This document shows positions 5,991-14,167 of a DNA stretch of 44,772 nucleotides, piece by piece; position 1 is the first letter of the stretch, and each line of letters starts with the position of its first letter. The notes under the pieces are model-generated. The model ran no database searches and was not told where the DNA came from. It saw only the letters and a list, made by a program, of their open reading frames with translations. The position numbers were made by a program, and so were the translations under genes. Origin of the DNA: Pseudomonas cuatrocienegasensis (GTDB lineage Bacteria > Pseudomonadota > Gammaproteobacteria > Pseudomonadales > Pseudomonadaceae). The stretch covers positions 159,489 through 204,260 of the forward strand of contig NZ_FOFP01000011.1 in the NCBI RefSeq assembly GCF_900110925.1, in the 5' to 3' direction.

Positions 5991-8132
5991 TTACAACCAA
6001 CTCCACGAAACCCCCGTATACACCCCAAACCCTTCCCCCGGTGTGGAGCGCGCGGCGTCCGTACCATTGTCGTCATACGCCGGCGTAACGGTCGCCGCAT
6101 AACGCTTGTTGGTCAGGTTGCGCAGGTCGAGCCAGGTTTGCCAGTCGTCCTTCGGTGATGCGTAGCCGAGGGTGGCGCCGAAGGTGACGTAGGCATCGGC
6201 GTAGTAGGAGTTGGCGTAGTCCACCGCCACCTTGGAGGCGTACTGGGTGTTGAGGCCGGCGTAGAAGCCGCTGGGGAAGTCATGGCGCAGTTCGGCCTGG
6301 TAGGTGTGGCGCGGCAGGCCGGGCAGGCGGTTGTCGCCGAATTGGTCGTCATCGCGGTAGTGGAAGTCACTGAAGGTGTAGGCCTGGCGCAGGCTCAGGG
6401 TGCCGGCGGTGCTTTGCCAGAGTGGGCTGCTTAGGCCGGCTTCGATGCCTTGGTGGATGGTCGGGCTGGCGTTGGATTCGGCGACCACGTTGGTCTCAAT
6501 CTCTACGGCTAGCAGCTCGTGGCGCACCTGCGAGTAGTAGTAGGCCAGGTCCCATTGGCCGATGGCCGCATCGCCCCGGGCGCCGACCTCGAAGGTGGTG
6601 GCGGTCTGGTTATCCAGGCTGACGGCAGCGCGCTGGCGACCACTCCAGGGCTGATTGCTGGCCGGGAAACGCAGCGGCGAGCCCCAGAGCATCGACCAGG
6701 CATGGGGCGGTTCTACCGAACGGCTGAGATTGCCGTAGACCTGCACCTGCGGGTTGAGCCGATAACGCAGGCCGATACGCGGTGCGTAGTCCCAGGTGTG
6801 CTCGCTGATGCGCTCGGCGTTGCTCGGCCAGGTCACTTCGGCTTCGCGGCGGGTGTAGATCAGCGCCAGGCCGGTGGTCAGCCACAGGTCGGGGGCCAGT
6901 TCCAGGTCGTTGCTGGCGTGCAGCACGTTGTCCGAGCCCTGGTGGATATAGTCGCGCGTTTGGGTGCCGGCGGGGTAGGCGGTGGTTGGACCTCCGCTCG
7001 GGCCGACGCTGATTGGCTGGTAGGTTGTCTCCCGCGATTTTGTACTGGGCAGGTTGACCGTGCTGCGCCAGCCGATGGTGGTGTTGCTGTCCAGACCGAA
7101 CAGGCTGTGCTGTCGCTTGTAGGTGAGGCTGCCGCTGACGTCGCTGTAGTCGACGCGGATGCGGTAGTTACTCTCCTTCAGGTCCATGGGGTAGTGATGG
7201 TAGGCCAGGCCGACTTCCAGGCTGCTGGCGTCGTCCAGTTGCAGGGTGGTTTTGTTCGCCAGCCAGGTGCTGCCGGGCTGGTCGCGCTGGGCGTCGATGC
7301 TGCGGTTGAAGGCGCTGGCCTGGCGCGGGTCGTCCTTGAGCTGGGCTTTGGTCAGGCGGCCGGGTGTTTCGTGCTCAGTCTCGCGGTAGCGCAGGTAAAA
7401 GCGCGTCTCCAGATTCTCGTTGAGGCGATAGCCGAAGTTGGCGGTCACGCCCTTGCCTTTACCCGACGCGTGATCCTGATAGCCGTCGGTATGGCTGTCG
7501 GTGAGGGCGAGGTAGTAGTCGAAATCGCCCAATACCTGGCCCGAGCTGATGCTGCGCTTCTGGTAGCCGTGGCTGCCGGCCTCGTAACGCAGTTGCAGTT
7601 TGGCCGCGTTGTAGCCGGTGCGGCTGATGTAGTCCACCGCGCCACCCAGGGCCAGGGCGCCGCGCTCAAAGCCGTTGGCACCGCGCAGCACCTCGGCGCG
7701 ACTTATCCACAGGGGCTCCAGCAACTCATAGGGCGTACCGCCGGAGCCAGTCAGCGGCAAGCCGTCGAGCAGCACATGGGTGCCGGAGGCATGGGCGCCG
7801 GGGCCACGGTTGATCCCCGAGCCGCGGATGCTGACCTTCACCCCCTCGTTGCCCGGCGACTGAGCAAAAACCCCCGGCTGGTAAGCCAGCACATCGGCTA
7901 CGCCGGCCACCCGGCCCTGCGCGACCTTGTCCATATCCACCACATTACTGGCGCCGGGCACCTGTTGCAGGGCTGCCTGTGCCTTGGCTGCCTCGTCCTG
8001 TTGCCCAGCGGTGACCTGCATGGCGTCGAGCTGCAACGGCTCTTCGGCGGCCAGCGCGTAGGGTGTGGCGGCGCAGGCCAGCAGCAATGGGGCCAGGCGC
8101 ATGGGGCGGTTGGGTAATGGCAAAGAGGGCAT
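5991..8132 (-). CDS. TonB-dependent outer-membrane receptor
   Basis: An outer-membrane active transporter of about 713 residues. It has a signal peptide (RLAPLLLACAATPYALA, cleaved before AEEP), a TonB-box-like segment near LQLDAMQVTA, and a plug domain (VADVLAYQPGVFAQSPGN, VSIRGSGINRGPG, LLDGLPLTG, RAEVLRGANGFERGALALGGAV). A 22-strand barrel follows, ending in the aromatic C-terminus SWSWL. There is no N-terminal signalling domain, so it is not a FecA-type transducer. The substrate cannot be read from the sequence. The start is uncertain: in-frame ATGs at 8198, 8132 and 8102 all lack a clear Shine-Dalgarno. The gene follows hipB on the same strand, but I see no functional link. Confidence 0.9.
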   Translation of the reverse strand: MPSLPLPNRPMRLAPLLLACAATPYALAAEEPLQLDAMQVTAGQQDEAAKAQAALQQVPGASNVVDMDKVAQGRVAGVADVLAYQPGVFAQSPGNEGVKVSIRGSGINRGPGAHASGTHVLLDGLPLTGSGGTPYELLEPLWISRAEVLRGANGFERGALALGGAVDYISRTGYNAAKLQLRYEAGSHGYQKRSISSGQVLGDFDYYLALTDSHTDGYQDHASGKGKGVTANFGYRLNENLETRFYLRYRETEHETPGRLTKAQLKDDPRQASAFNRSIDAQRDQPGSTWLANKTTLQLDDASSLEVGLAYHHYPMDLKESNYRIRVDYSDVSGSLTYKRQHSLFGLDSNTTIGWRSTVNLPSTKSRETTYQPISVGPSGGPTTAYPAGTQTRDYIHQGSDNVLHASNDLELAPDLWLTTGLALIYTRREAEVTWPSNAERISEHTWDYAPRIGLRYRLNPQVQVYGNLSRSVEPPHAWSMLWGSPLRFPASNQPWSGRQRAAVSLDNQTATTFEVGARGDAAIGQWDLAYYYSQVRHELLAVEIETNVVAESNASPTIHQGIEAGLSSPLWQSTAGTLSLRQAYTFSDFHYRDDDQFGDNRLPGLPRHTYQAELRHDFPSGFYAGLNTQYASKVAVDYANSYYADAYVTFGATLGYASPKDDWQTWLDLRNLTNKRYAATVTPAYDDNGTDAARSTPGEGFGVYTGVSWSWL

Positions 8133-8218
8133 GGTCAGGTCCGGTAAGCGGGTGTCGGCAGGATGGCTGTGTGATGAGGCGTGCGGGGGATTGGTCACCG
8201 CTGCGGCATGGCGGGCGA

Positions 8219-8497
8219 TCAGTCGGGCAGCGTTACCGGCTTACGCCGCAGCGCGACGATGCCCACCTGCATGCCGAACAATTTGAACACGCTGTTGAGG
8301 GTGTCGACGGTCGGGTTGGCGGCGTCCTGCTCAAGCAAGCGCAGGGTACGCATGGAGAGTTTGCACATCAGGGCAAAGTTGGCTTGGTTGAGCCCGGTGA
8401 CCTGGGTCCGCAGCCGGCGAATGGCTTCGCCGAAGGTGATGGATCCGTCCGCCAGTTGCTGGCGAATGTCCTCTAGCACGGTCTCGCGGTCTTGCAT
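8219..8497 (-). CDS. hipB: HipB-like HTH antitoxin
   Basis: A 92-residue protein with an XRE-type helix-turn-helix (GLNQANFALMCKLSMRTLRLLEQDAANPTVDTL, split here as GLNQANFALMCKLS and RTLRLLEQDAANPTVDTL). The following FGMQVGIVALRR resembles the C-terminal strand of HipB. It starts at ATG 8497, just after the hipA stop, while a GTG at 8509 would overlap that stop. It lies downstream of hipA, the reverse of the E. coli hipBA order. It is expected to neutralise HipA and repress the operon via the repeats at 9835-9932. Confidence 0.8.
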   Translation of the reverse strand: MQDRETVLEDIRQQLADGSITFGEAIRRLRTQVTGLNQANFALMCKLSMRTLRLLEQDAANPTVDTLNSVFKLFGMQVGIVALRRKPVTLPD

Positions 8498-8505
8498 TGG
8501 CTTGC

Positions 8506-9825
8506 TCACATCAATCCCCAGCGGCGCAGTGTTTCGTCCAGGCGGTTCAGCACAATGGCGGGGGCCTTCCAGGTTTCTTGCGGGAGCCCCAGGTCGGTCA
8601 GCAGGTCGGGTAGTGCCCGCAGCAACTGGGCGTCCTCGTGCAAACGCGCCAACAGCCACTCCGGCTCAGCCCTGTGTGCCAGGCGTGCGCAGGCCGCTTG
8701 CCAATCAACCGTGTTCAAGCGCTCGATAGCGGCCGGCCATTTGCTGGTTCGCACAATCCCCTCAGGGTCCATCACCATCGGCGCCAGGTCGTAGATCGGG
8801 GCAAAGCGGATGCGCTCGTGGGTGCGCAGGATGGATAGGTTGCGGCCATGGTTGTCGGTGTTGCCGAGGATCTGGTTGATCAGATCCCGGCGCAGGTATT
8901 CGCTGACCATGGCGGGTATTTCATCCGCCTGGCCCGCGGCGGCCCAGGTATCTGCCAGGCGGTCGACGACGGCGAGATGGTCCATGCGACTTCCCGCACG
9001 GGTGACCCCGCACAGGGAATAGATGGACTCGACGGCGGTGCGTTCTACGCCATGGGGCGTCACCTGACGGTCAAAACGTGGCATCCACAGGCTGGGTTTT
9101 TCGGCCACTTCGTAGGCCAGGCCATCGCTGGCAATGGTGTCGATGCCCAGTTGGCCCAGTGCCCGGTAGTAGCAGTATTCGCTGTGCAAAATGTTCCGGT
9201 CTGTTGCGCCTGCAGCGTTGCGCGGGAACTTGATAAACCAGTGCCGGCGCACCTGCGCGTCCGGCAGTACGGCATCGGGATACAGATGCCCGTCGCCATC
9301 CTCGACCAGCAGCAGTTTCGGCGCCTCACCGCCAGCACCCGTGGCCCCGCCAATCGCTGCACCGCGTTCGTGGGCATAGTCGAGAAAGTGCGTATCGCGG
9401 CGAATAACTTCCTCACGGGGGAAGCCGATCACCTCGCCTTGGGCGAGGATGCCGTCGACAGATTCCTTGACCCGCAGATGGCCAATGGGCGCAGCACAGC
9501 AGCGCTGCAGCAGAAAGAATTCCTCAATGCTATCCAGCGGCACGGCCATTCTGGCCAGAATGTGCCGCCGCGCAGCCCCTGCGGGAATGATGTCATGCAG
9601 AAAGGCCGGCGCCAGGTCGCGGCGAACGTCCCAGGACAGGGGGAAGTCCGCGCTGATTGCCGGTGCTGTCACGCTGCCCATCTGCGCAATCAGCCCGGCC
9701 AGATACTCAGTGACATAGCTGGCGCTGCAACGGCTGCGCAGCCCGTGCTGCGGCTCGTCAAAACGCACCAGCATGGCATCGCGCCACTGGCCATCCAGAT
9801 GGGCTTGCAGGGTGATCGATTCCAT
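8506..9825 (-). CDS. hipA: HipA-family serine/threonine kinase toxin
   Basis: A HipA-type kinase of about 439 residues. E. coli HipA inactivates glutamyl-tRNA synthetase by phosphorylation and induces persistence. The target here is unknown. Visible are the nucleotide-binding segment HWFIKFPRN, the catalytic-loop signature LGNTDNHGRNLSIL and the metal-binding FAPIYDLAPM. The key Asp and Asn residues look intact. ATG 9825 is chosen. The earlier GTG 9852 would place the operator repeat at 9835-9848 inside the coding region. Neither start has a clear Shine-Dalgarno. hipB follows directly, so the two form one operon. Confidence 0.85.
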   Translation of the reverse strand: MESITLQAHLDGQWRDAMLVRFDEPQHGLRSRCSASYVTEYLAGLIAQMGSVTAPAISADFPLSWDVRRDLAPAFLHDIIPAGAARRHILARMAVPLDSIEEFFLLQRCCAAPIGHLRVKESVDGILAQGEVIGFPREEVIRRDTHFLDYAHERGAAIGGATGAGGEAPKLLLVEDGDGHLYPDAVLPDAQVRRHWFIKFPRNAAGATDRNILHSEYCYYRALGQLGIDTIASDGLAYEVAEKPSLWMPRFDRQVTPHGVERTAVESIYSLCGVTRAGSRMDHLAVVDRLADTWAAAGQADEIPAMVSEYLRRDLINQILGNTDNHGRNLSILRTHERIRFAPIYDLAPMVMDPEGIVRTSKWPAAIERLNTVDWQAACARLAHRAEPEWLLARLHEDAQLLRALPDLLTDLGLPQETWKAPAIVLNRLDETLRRWGLM

Positions 9826-9834
9826 CGCGTGATC

Positions 9835-9932
9835 GGCACTAAAATGCCGCACTCCCGGTAAAGGCTTAAGCTGATGGGAACTATAGTGCCTATTTTTGCG
9901 GCTAGTAAGCTATTTATGGGTATTTTAATGCC
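9835..9932 (-). promoter_or_regulatory. hip promoter with three phased operators
   Basis: Three related 14-mers lie at 9835-9848 (GGCACTAAAATGCC), 9877-9890 (GGAACTATAGTGCC) and 9919-9932 (GGTATTTTAATGCC). Each is roughly palindromic, with GG/CC ends and AT-rich centre. Their starts are exactly 42 bp apart, four helical turns. On the minus strand TTACTA (9908-9903), 17 nt, TATAGT (9885-9880) looks like a sigma-70 promoter whose -10 lies inside the middle operator. Confidence 0.65.
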
Positions 9933-10160
9933 GCTAATCCGGTGTAGGTGGTGCCGGTGCGCAGAATAGCCCCGGCGCCCTGCCGGCACACACCGCACCG
10001 TGCGCAGATGTACAAGCAGCATGCGCGGCTTGTGGGTAGCTATTTACGGAGCAAGAACGGTGGCGTTTGACGTTATTGAGGGGCAAGCACAGCGTTACTC
10101 ACCCTACAGCGCCATCAAATCCGCGTAGGGTGGAAAACCGCGCAGCGTTTTCCACCATGG
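9933..10160. other. Intergenic stretch with palindromic repeats
   Basis: No gene is seen here. It contains one GTAGGGTGGAAAACC...GCGTTTTCCACCA palindrome at 10125-10157. A facing half unit (GCGTTACTCACCCTAC, 10092-10107) precedes it. These flank the 3' end of the disrupted nucleotidyltransferase-like gene. Confidence 0.55.
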
Positions 10161-10785
10161 TTATCCGGGTTGCTTGCTTTGAATCGGCGCGCGCTTTTCA
10201 TACGTCTGCGTGGAGTGCGTCGGTCTATGTTGTGCAGGACCAGGCACGACGCTCAGCCAAGGCCAGCGCTGCTGATAAGAGGCAGCTTTTTCTATAAACA
10301 GGGCTTCATGTGGGGTTAGTGGGTTCATGGTGAGCGTCCCTTCATACATGAGGTGAAGGCCGTTTGGCGCATAGACCTCACAAGCATTGATACCCACGCA
10401 TGTTCCCGGAATCAAAAAGCGACTGATGCCTTCCTTAGCACTGCTCAAGGGTGCGTAGGGGTGGCCGAAATGCTCTTCGTACCAGCAATGAACCCTCGCT
10501 TGATTGGCAACTTCCACAGTGATGCATAAGTCTTTCAACACCATTTCTACGTGGCGTTGCATGGCAGCTTTCAGCTGCCTCGCTGAGGTCTGATGGGTCG
10601 AAGTAAAAGAAATCGTAGTCTTTGATCTTGCTCTCGGGGGGATGCCCGGAAAGCACGTTCCATACAGTTTGAAAGAGGCATCCGGCGACTAACCAGCCAT
10701 CTATCAGATTCAATGCATCCCACCGCTCAATGATGTGTGCGTTGTTTCTATTTTGCAGTACATCGGCGATGAATTTTTCTTGCAT
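10161..10785 (-). pseudogene. Nucleotidyltransferase-like protein, frameshifted
   Basis: Two overlapping reading frames together give one protein resembling the bacterial nucleotidyltransferase family PF06042. The 5' part runs from 10785 (MQEKFIADVLQNRNNAHII, then DGWLVAGCLFQTVWNVLSG and KDYDFFYFDPSDLSEAAE). The 3' part, in another frame, carries ARVHCWYEEHFGHPYAPL and CEVYAPNGLHLMYEG and ends at 10161. The join is near 10580, at GCTGAAAGCTGCC. Removing one base would restore a single frame of about 207 residues. No slippery site is evident there, so this is a mutation or a sequencing error rather than programmed shifting. Confidence 0.7.
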
Positions 10786-10873
10786 GTTGATCTAACCGTT
10801 GGCTCATAAGTGGGCGTTAACACGCAGGGTCGGGCCATGCTGGGTGAGCGTAATGATCCCAGGCTCGCTCACC

Positions 10874-11011
10874 TTACCCCTGTGGATAACTCCTCGGCGT
10901 ATACACCCACTCCCCACCCTCGGCACGCGGGAAGCGACACGTCTGGCTGGAGCCGATAATCACCAGGGTGCGCATATCGACCATCTCTGGCATCAATTCG
11001 CCGAGGGTAAG
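10874..11011 (-). pseudogene. Duplicated 3' end of cobJ (remnant)
   Basis: This 138-bp segment aligns without gaps to 14030-14167, the last 45 or so codons of intact cobJ including the stop. About 16 bases differ (roughly 88-89% identity). Translated, it differs from CobJ at one residue (Met for Thr in LGEL-x-PEMVDM) and ends with the same PRSYPQG. There is no upstream coding sequence, so it is a gene remnant. It marks the left boundary of the Fic/ATPase insert. Confidence 0.85.
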
Positions 11012-11114
11012 CGAAGGATTGGTCACCTGTATGGCTAGTGTTGCGCTGCTTCAGGGCTATGGATAGCGATCGGTTACACAGTCACGATGTGGATTAAGGA
11101 AGGCTTCCCAAAAA

Positions 11115-11192
11115 GCACGACAGATTGAGCGACATTTTTTATTGAAGCGCGACATTTTCCGCGACATATTGGTGTCGCGCTTTTTGTCGTGC
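11115..11192 (+). promoter_or_regulatory. Repeated CGACA operator-like sites before the Fic gene
   Basis: CGACA cores occur at 11118, 11130, 11150 and 11162, and inverted TGTCG cores at 11173 and 11185. They form three pairs, each with a 12-bp period: two CGACA-N7-CGACA and one TGTCG-N7-TGTCG. The third-pair side also gives the palindrome GCGACA-TATTGG-TGTCGC (11161-11178). The array lies 50-130 bp upstream of the ATG of the Fic-like gene, whose N-terminus looks like a winged helix. Confidence 0.55.
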
Positions 11193-11243
11193 TCTTGCCG
11201 CGCGTGACAATCGGCAGTCGATTGCTTTGCCCAAGGACCTGTC

Positions 11244-12671
11244 ATGGCCAATTCCCGTCTGGACAACCAACTCAATGCCATCGAAGCACTAATCGCCGAG
11301 CGGCGCGATGGTATCGGTATTGCCGAGCTGGAGCGGTGTTTGGCCCAGCGTCTGTCCCTGACCCTGAATCGGCGTACCTTGCAGCGCCGATTGGAAAACC
11401 TGCTCGCGCAGCAGCGCATCCTGTCCAGCGGTGAAAGTGTTGCCCTGGTTTATCAGCCGCCGCAGCTCGGCTCTGGTGCAGCGCCGAGCGCAGTGGCGAT
11501 CGGTGACTACGCTGACTTGGAACTCTATGTGCCCGTCTCCGCTGAGGGTGCAGCGATCCGCGATCAGGTACGCCGCCCCTTAATGCATCGCCGCCCGGTG
11601 GGCTACCAGCACGCGTTCCTTGAGCGCTACGAACCAGGGGTGAGCTTCTATTTGCCGGAGTCGCTGCGTGCGCAGCTGCATGAGATTGGGCGCACCGCAC
11701 AGGCCGCGCGACCTGCCGGCACCTATGCCAGGGATATCTACAATCGGCTGCTGGTGGATCTGTCCTGGGCATCATCGCGTCTGGAGGGCAACACCTACAG
11801 CCGTCTGGATACGCAGAACCTGATCGAACTCGGACAGGTGGCGCAGGGCAAGGATGCCCAGGAAACCCAGATGATCCTCAACCACAAAGCCGCCATCGAG
11901 ATGCTGATCGAGGATGTGGAGCAGGTCGATTTCAACCCGTTCACCTTCCAGAACCTGCATGCCATCCTGGCGGAAAACCTGATGGCCGATGAAGAGGCTT
12001 GCGGACGCTTGCGCCGCCGCCCGGTGGAAATCTCCGCCACCGTATTTCAGCCCCTGGCGTTACCCCAGGTATTGGAAGACTGCTTTATTGAGCTGCTGCA
12101 CAAGGCGACGGCCATTGCCGATCCCTTTGAGCAGGCATTTTTCCTGATGGTGCAGCTGCCCTATTTGCAGCCATTCGAGGACGTCAACAAACGGGTATCG
12201 CGTATCGGCGCGAACATCCCGTTGATCCGTCATAACCTCTGCCCGCTGTCCTTTATCGATGTGCCAGAGCGCGCCTATGTGGAAGGCATTCTGGGTGTCT
12301 ATGAGCTAAACCGCATCGAGTTGCTGCGCGACATATTTGTCTGGGCCTACGAGCGCTCATGCCAACGCTACCTGGCCATCAGCCAGAGCATGAGCGACCC
12401 CGACCCGCTGCGAATTCGCTACCGCACGGCGCTGATCGAGGCCGTGCAATGGGTGGTCAAACAGCGTTTGGCGCCCAGCGCTGAAGTGATCAGGCAACTG
12501 GCCCAGGACAAGGCGGCAGCAGAAGATCGGGATGCTTTCGCGCAACTGTTGAGCAATGCGCTTAAGCATCTGCACGAAGGCAGCGTGGCCCGTTATCGGC
12601 TTAGGCATTCGGAGTTTCTGGTTTGGCAACCGATTAGGGATAGGGTGGAGGTTGGTGGTGGGGGTCAATAA
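11244..12671 (+). CDS. Fic-domain protein with altered catalytic motif
   Basis: A 475-residue protein. Residues 1-80 look like a winged-helix domain (GIGIAELERCLAQR, TLNRRTLQRRLENLLAQQRI), followed by a Fic core. The inhibitory motif S-x-x-x-E-G is present (SSRLEGN, Glu181). The Fic loop reads QPFEDVNKRVSR, with Gln309 at the position of the catalytic His of HPFxxGNGR. Fic enzymes transfer AMP or related groups to target proteins, and losing the His usually abolishes this, so the protein may act as a regulator instead. ATG 11244 has an AGGA Shine-Dalgarno. It is bracketed, with the next gene, by the cobJ 3'-end duplication. Confidence 0.85.
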   Translation: MANSRLDNQLNAIEALIAERRDGIGIAELERCLAQRLSLTLNRRTLQRRLENLLAQQRILSSGESVALVYQPPQLGSGAAPSAVAIGDYADLELYVPVSAEGAAIRDQVRRPLMHRRPVGYQHAFLERYEPGVSFYLPESLRAQLHEIGRTAQAARPAGTYARDIYNRLLVDLSWASSRLEGNTYSRLDTQNLIELGQVAQGKDAQETQMILNHKAAIEMLIEDVEQVDFNPFTFQNLHAILAENLMADEEACGRLRRRPVEISATVFQPLALPQVLEDCFIELLHKATAIADPFEQAFFLMVQLPYLQPFEDVNKRVSRIGANIPLIRHNLCPLSFIDVPERAYVEGILGVYELNRIELLRDIFVWAYERSCQRYLAISQSMSDPDPLRIRYRTALIEAVQWVVKQRLAPSAEVIRQLAQDKAAAEDRDAFAQLLSNALKHLHEGSVARYRLRHSEFLVWQPIRDRVEVGGGGQ

Positions 12672-12768
12672 GCCACCTTTACCTGCGTAAGTAGCAAAAT
12701 ATAGGCGTGTATAGCTAAATTCACTATATTTACCTATGCTTTGCTAGAGATCAGTAGAGGCAAAAAAT

Positions 12769-13932
12769 ATGGATCCGTACCGCAACCCTTTTGCGCCAGG
12801 TGCAGGAAGTAGACCGCCTGAACTAGCGGGGCGCGATGCGACCCTTGAGGCCGCAAGGATCTCATGTGGCCGCGCCATTAAGGGGCGGAGCGCCCGTTCA
12901 ATCATGCTCCTCGGCTTGAGGGGGACCGGGAAGACAGTCCTGCTTAATGAAATAGGGAAAATTGCACAGGAAGAAGGCCTTCTGGTTTCTAAGGTGGAGT
13001 CTCCAGAACGTGAAAGCCTTGCGCGTCTTCTCTACCCTGAAATGCGTAAGGTCATGCGCTCGCTTTCGGGCATCCAGGCAGCTAAGCAAATCGCCAATCG
13101 TGGATTGAAGGGCCTGCGCAGTTTTGCCTCAATCTTCAAGATTGATATTGCGGGTGTTGAAGTTGGCGTGGAGCCGGAGCCAGGTCTCGCTGATAGCGGG
13201 GACCTTCAGTACGATCTTCCGGACCTTTTTGATGTAATTGGTCGGGCAGCACAAGCCGCAGGTAAGGGGTGGATTCTTCTAATTGACGAGGTGCAGTACC
13301 TTTCCGAAGCAGATCTATCAGCACTCATCGTTTCCATCCACCGTATGTCTCAGGAAGGCCTCCCGGTACTTCTTGTCGGTGCGGGTCTTCCACAAGTCGC
13401 GCGGCTCGCAGGCGAAGCAAAGTCCTATGCAGAGCGGCTTTTTCTTTACCCGGCAATTGGTGCTCTCGATCAACCGTCTGCTATTCAAGCTGTTGAAAAA
13501 CCAATTGTGGATGAGCAAGCCACTATTGAACCGACAGCACTCGGCGAAATCGTCGACCGCACACGCGGTTATCCCTTTTTCCTCCAAGAATGGGCCTCCA
13601 TAGCTTGGAACAATGCCGAGGGCCCAGAAATTACCCTTGATGACGTGAGCCAATCCTATGCCGAGACTTTAGCGTCACTTGATGCAGGTTTCTTCAGGGT
13701 TCGTATTGATCGGCTGACAAAGTCAGAGGTTCAGTTCGTGAAAACCATGTCGGAATTGGGCGATGGTCCTTATGCAATGGCTGATATCGCCAAAGCAATG
13801 GGGCGAACCCAGTCATCGCTTGGGCCCACTCGGGCTAACATTATTTCTAAGGGTATGATCTACAGTACGGATCACGGCTATCTAAACTTTACTGTCCCCC
13901 TTTTCGCGGAATATATGCGACGGCAGGGGTGA
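12769..13932 (+). CDS. AAA-type ATP-binding protein
   Basis: A 387-residue P-loop ATPase of the Orc1/Cdc6-like or MalT-like AAA class. Walker A is GLRGTGKT (residues 49-56) and Walker B is ILLIDEVQYL (Asp173-Glu174). The C-terminal ~80 residues (KSEVQFVKTMSELGDGPYAM, then a KAMGRTQSSLGPTRANII segment) look like a winged helix. Base composition is noticeably less GC-rich than flanking cob genes, pointing to transfer. It follows the Fic-like gene by about 100 bp, with an AT-rich stretch before it (12700-12750) that could hold its own promoter. Its role is unknown. Pairing with the Fic protein is inferred from shared boundaries. Confidence 0.82.
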   Translation: MDPYRNPFAPGAGSRPPELAGRDATLEAARISCGRAIKGRSARSIMLLGLRGTGKTVLLNEIGKIAQEEGLLVSKVESPERESLARLLYPEMRKVMRSLSGIQAAKQIANRGLKGLRSFASIFKIDIAGVEVGVEPEPGLADSGDLQYDLPDLFDVIGRAAQAAGKGWILLIDEVQYLSEADLSALIVSIHRMSQEGLPVLLVGAGLPQVARLAGEAKSYAERLFLYPAIGALDQPSAIQAVEKPIVDEQATIEPTALGEIVDRTRGYPFFLQEWASIAWNNAEGPEITLDDVSQSYAETLASLDAGFFRVRIDRLTKSEVQFVKTMSELGDGPYAMADIAKAMGRTQSSLGPTRANIISKGMIYSTDHGYLNFTVPLFAEYMRRQG

Positions 13933-14029
13933 GCTTTGCAGGAGGGTTCAGCATATCGATTCCCATACTGTGCTCGGCCCATCATCTGTGAACCACCAAA
14001 CCCTGATGGATATCACAGGCTCAACCATC

Positions 14030-14167
14030 CTACCCCTGTGGATAACTCCGCGGCGTATACACCCACTCGCCGCCCTCAGCCCTCGGAAAGCGGCAGGTCT
14101 GGCTGGAGCCGATAATTACCAGAGTGCGCATATCGACCATCTCTGGAGTGAGTTCGCCGAGGGTAAG
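14030..14167. repeat. Direct repeat partner of 10874-11011 (3' end of cobJ)
   Basis: This is the in-gene copy of the 138-bp direct repeat. Together the two copies enclose about 3.0 kb carrying the Fic-like and ATPase genes. The offset is 3156 bp. Weaker similarity continues past the stop codon (shared CAGGCTC at equal spacing). Confidence 0.8.

Noticed and set aside
6519..8117. 532-codon open frame antisense to the TonB receptor
   Set aside because: No recognisable domain. Mirror frames of GC-rich genes stay open by chance.
10570..10590. Programmed frameshift in the nucleotidyltransferase-like gene
   Set aside because: No slippery heptamer and no downstream structure. The shift would need +1 or -2 movement.
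10799..11038. 79-codon plus-strand ORF
   Set aside because: It is the antisense of the cobJ 3'-end remnant; an equivalent mirror frame exists over intact cobJ at 13970-14338.
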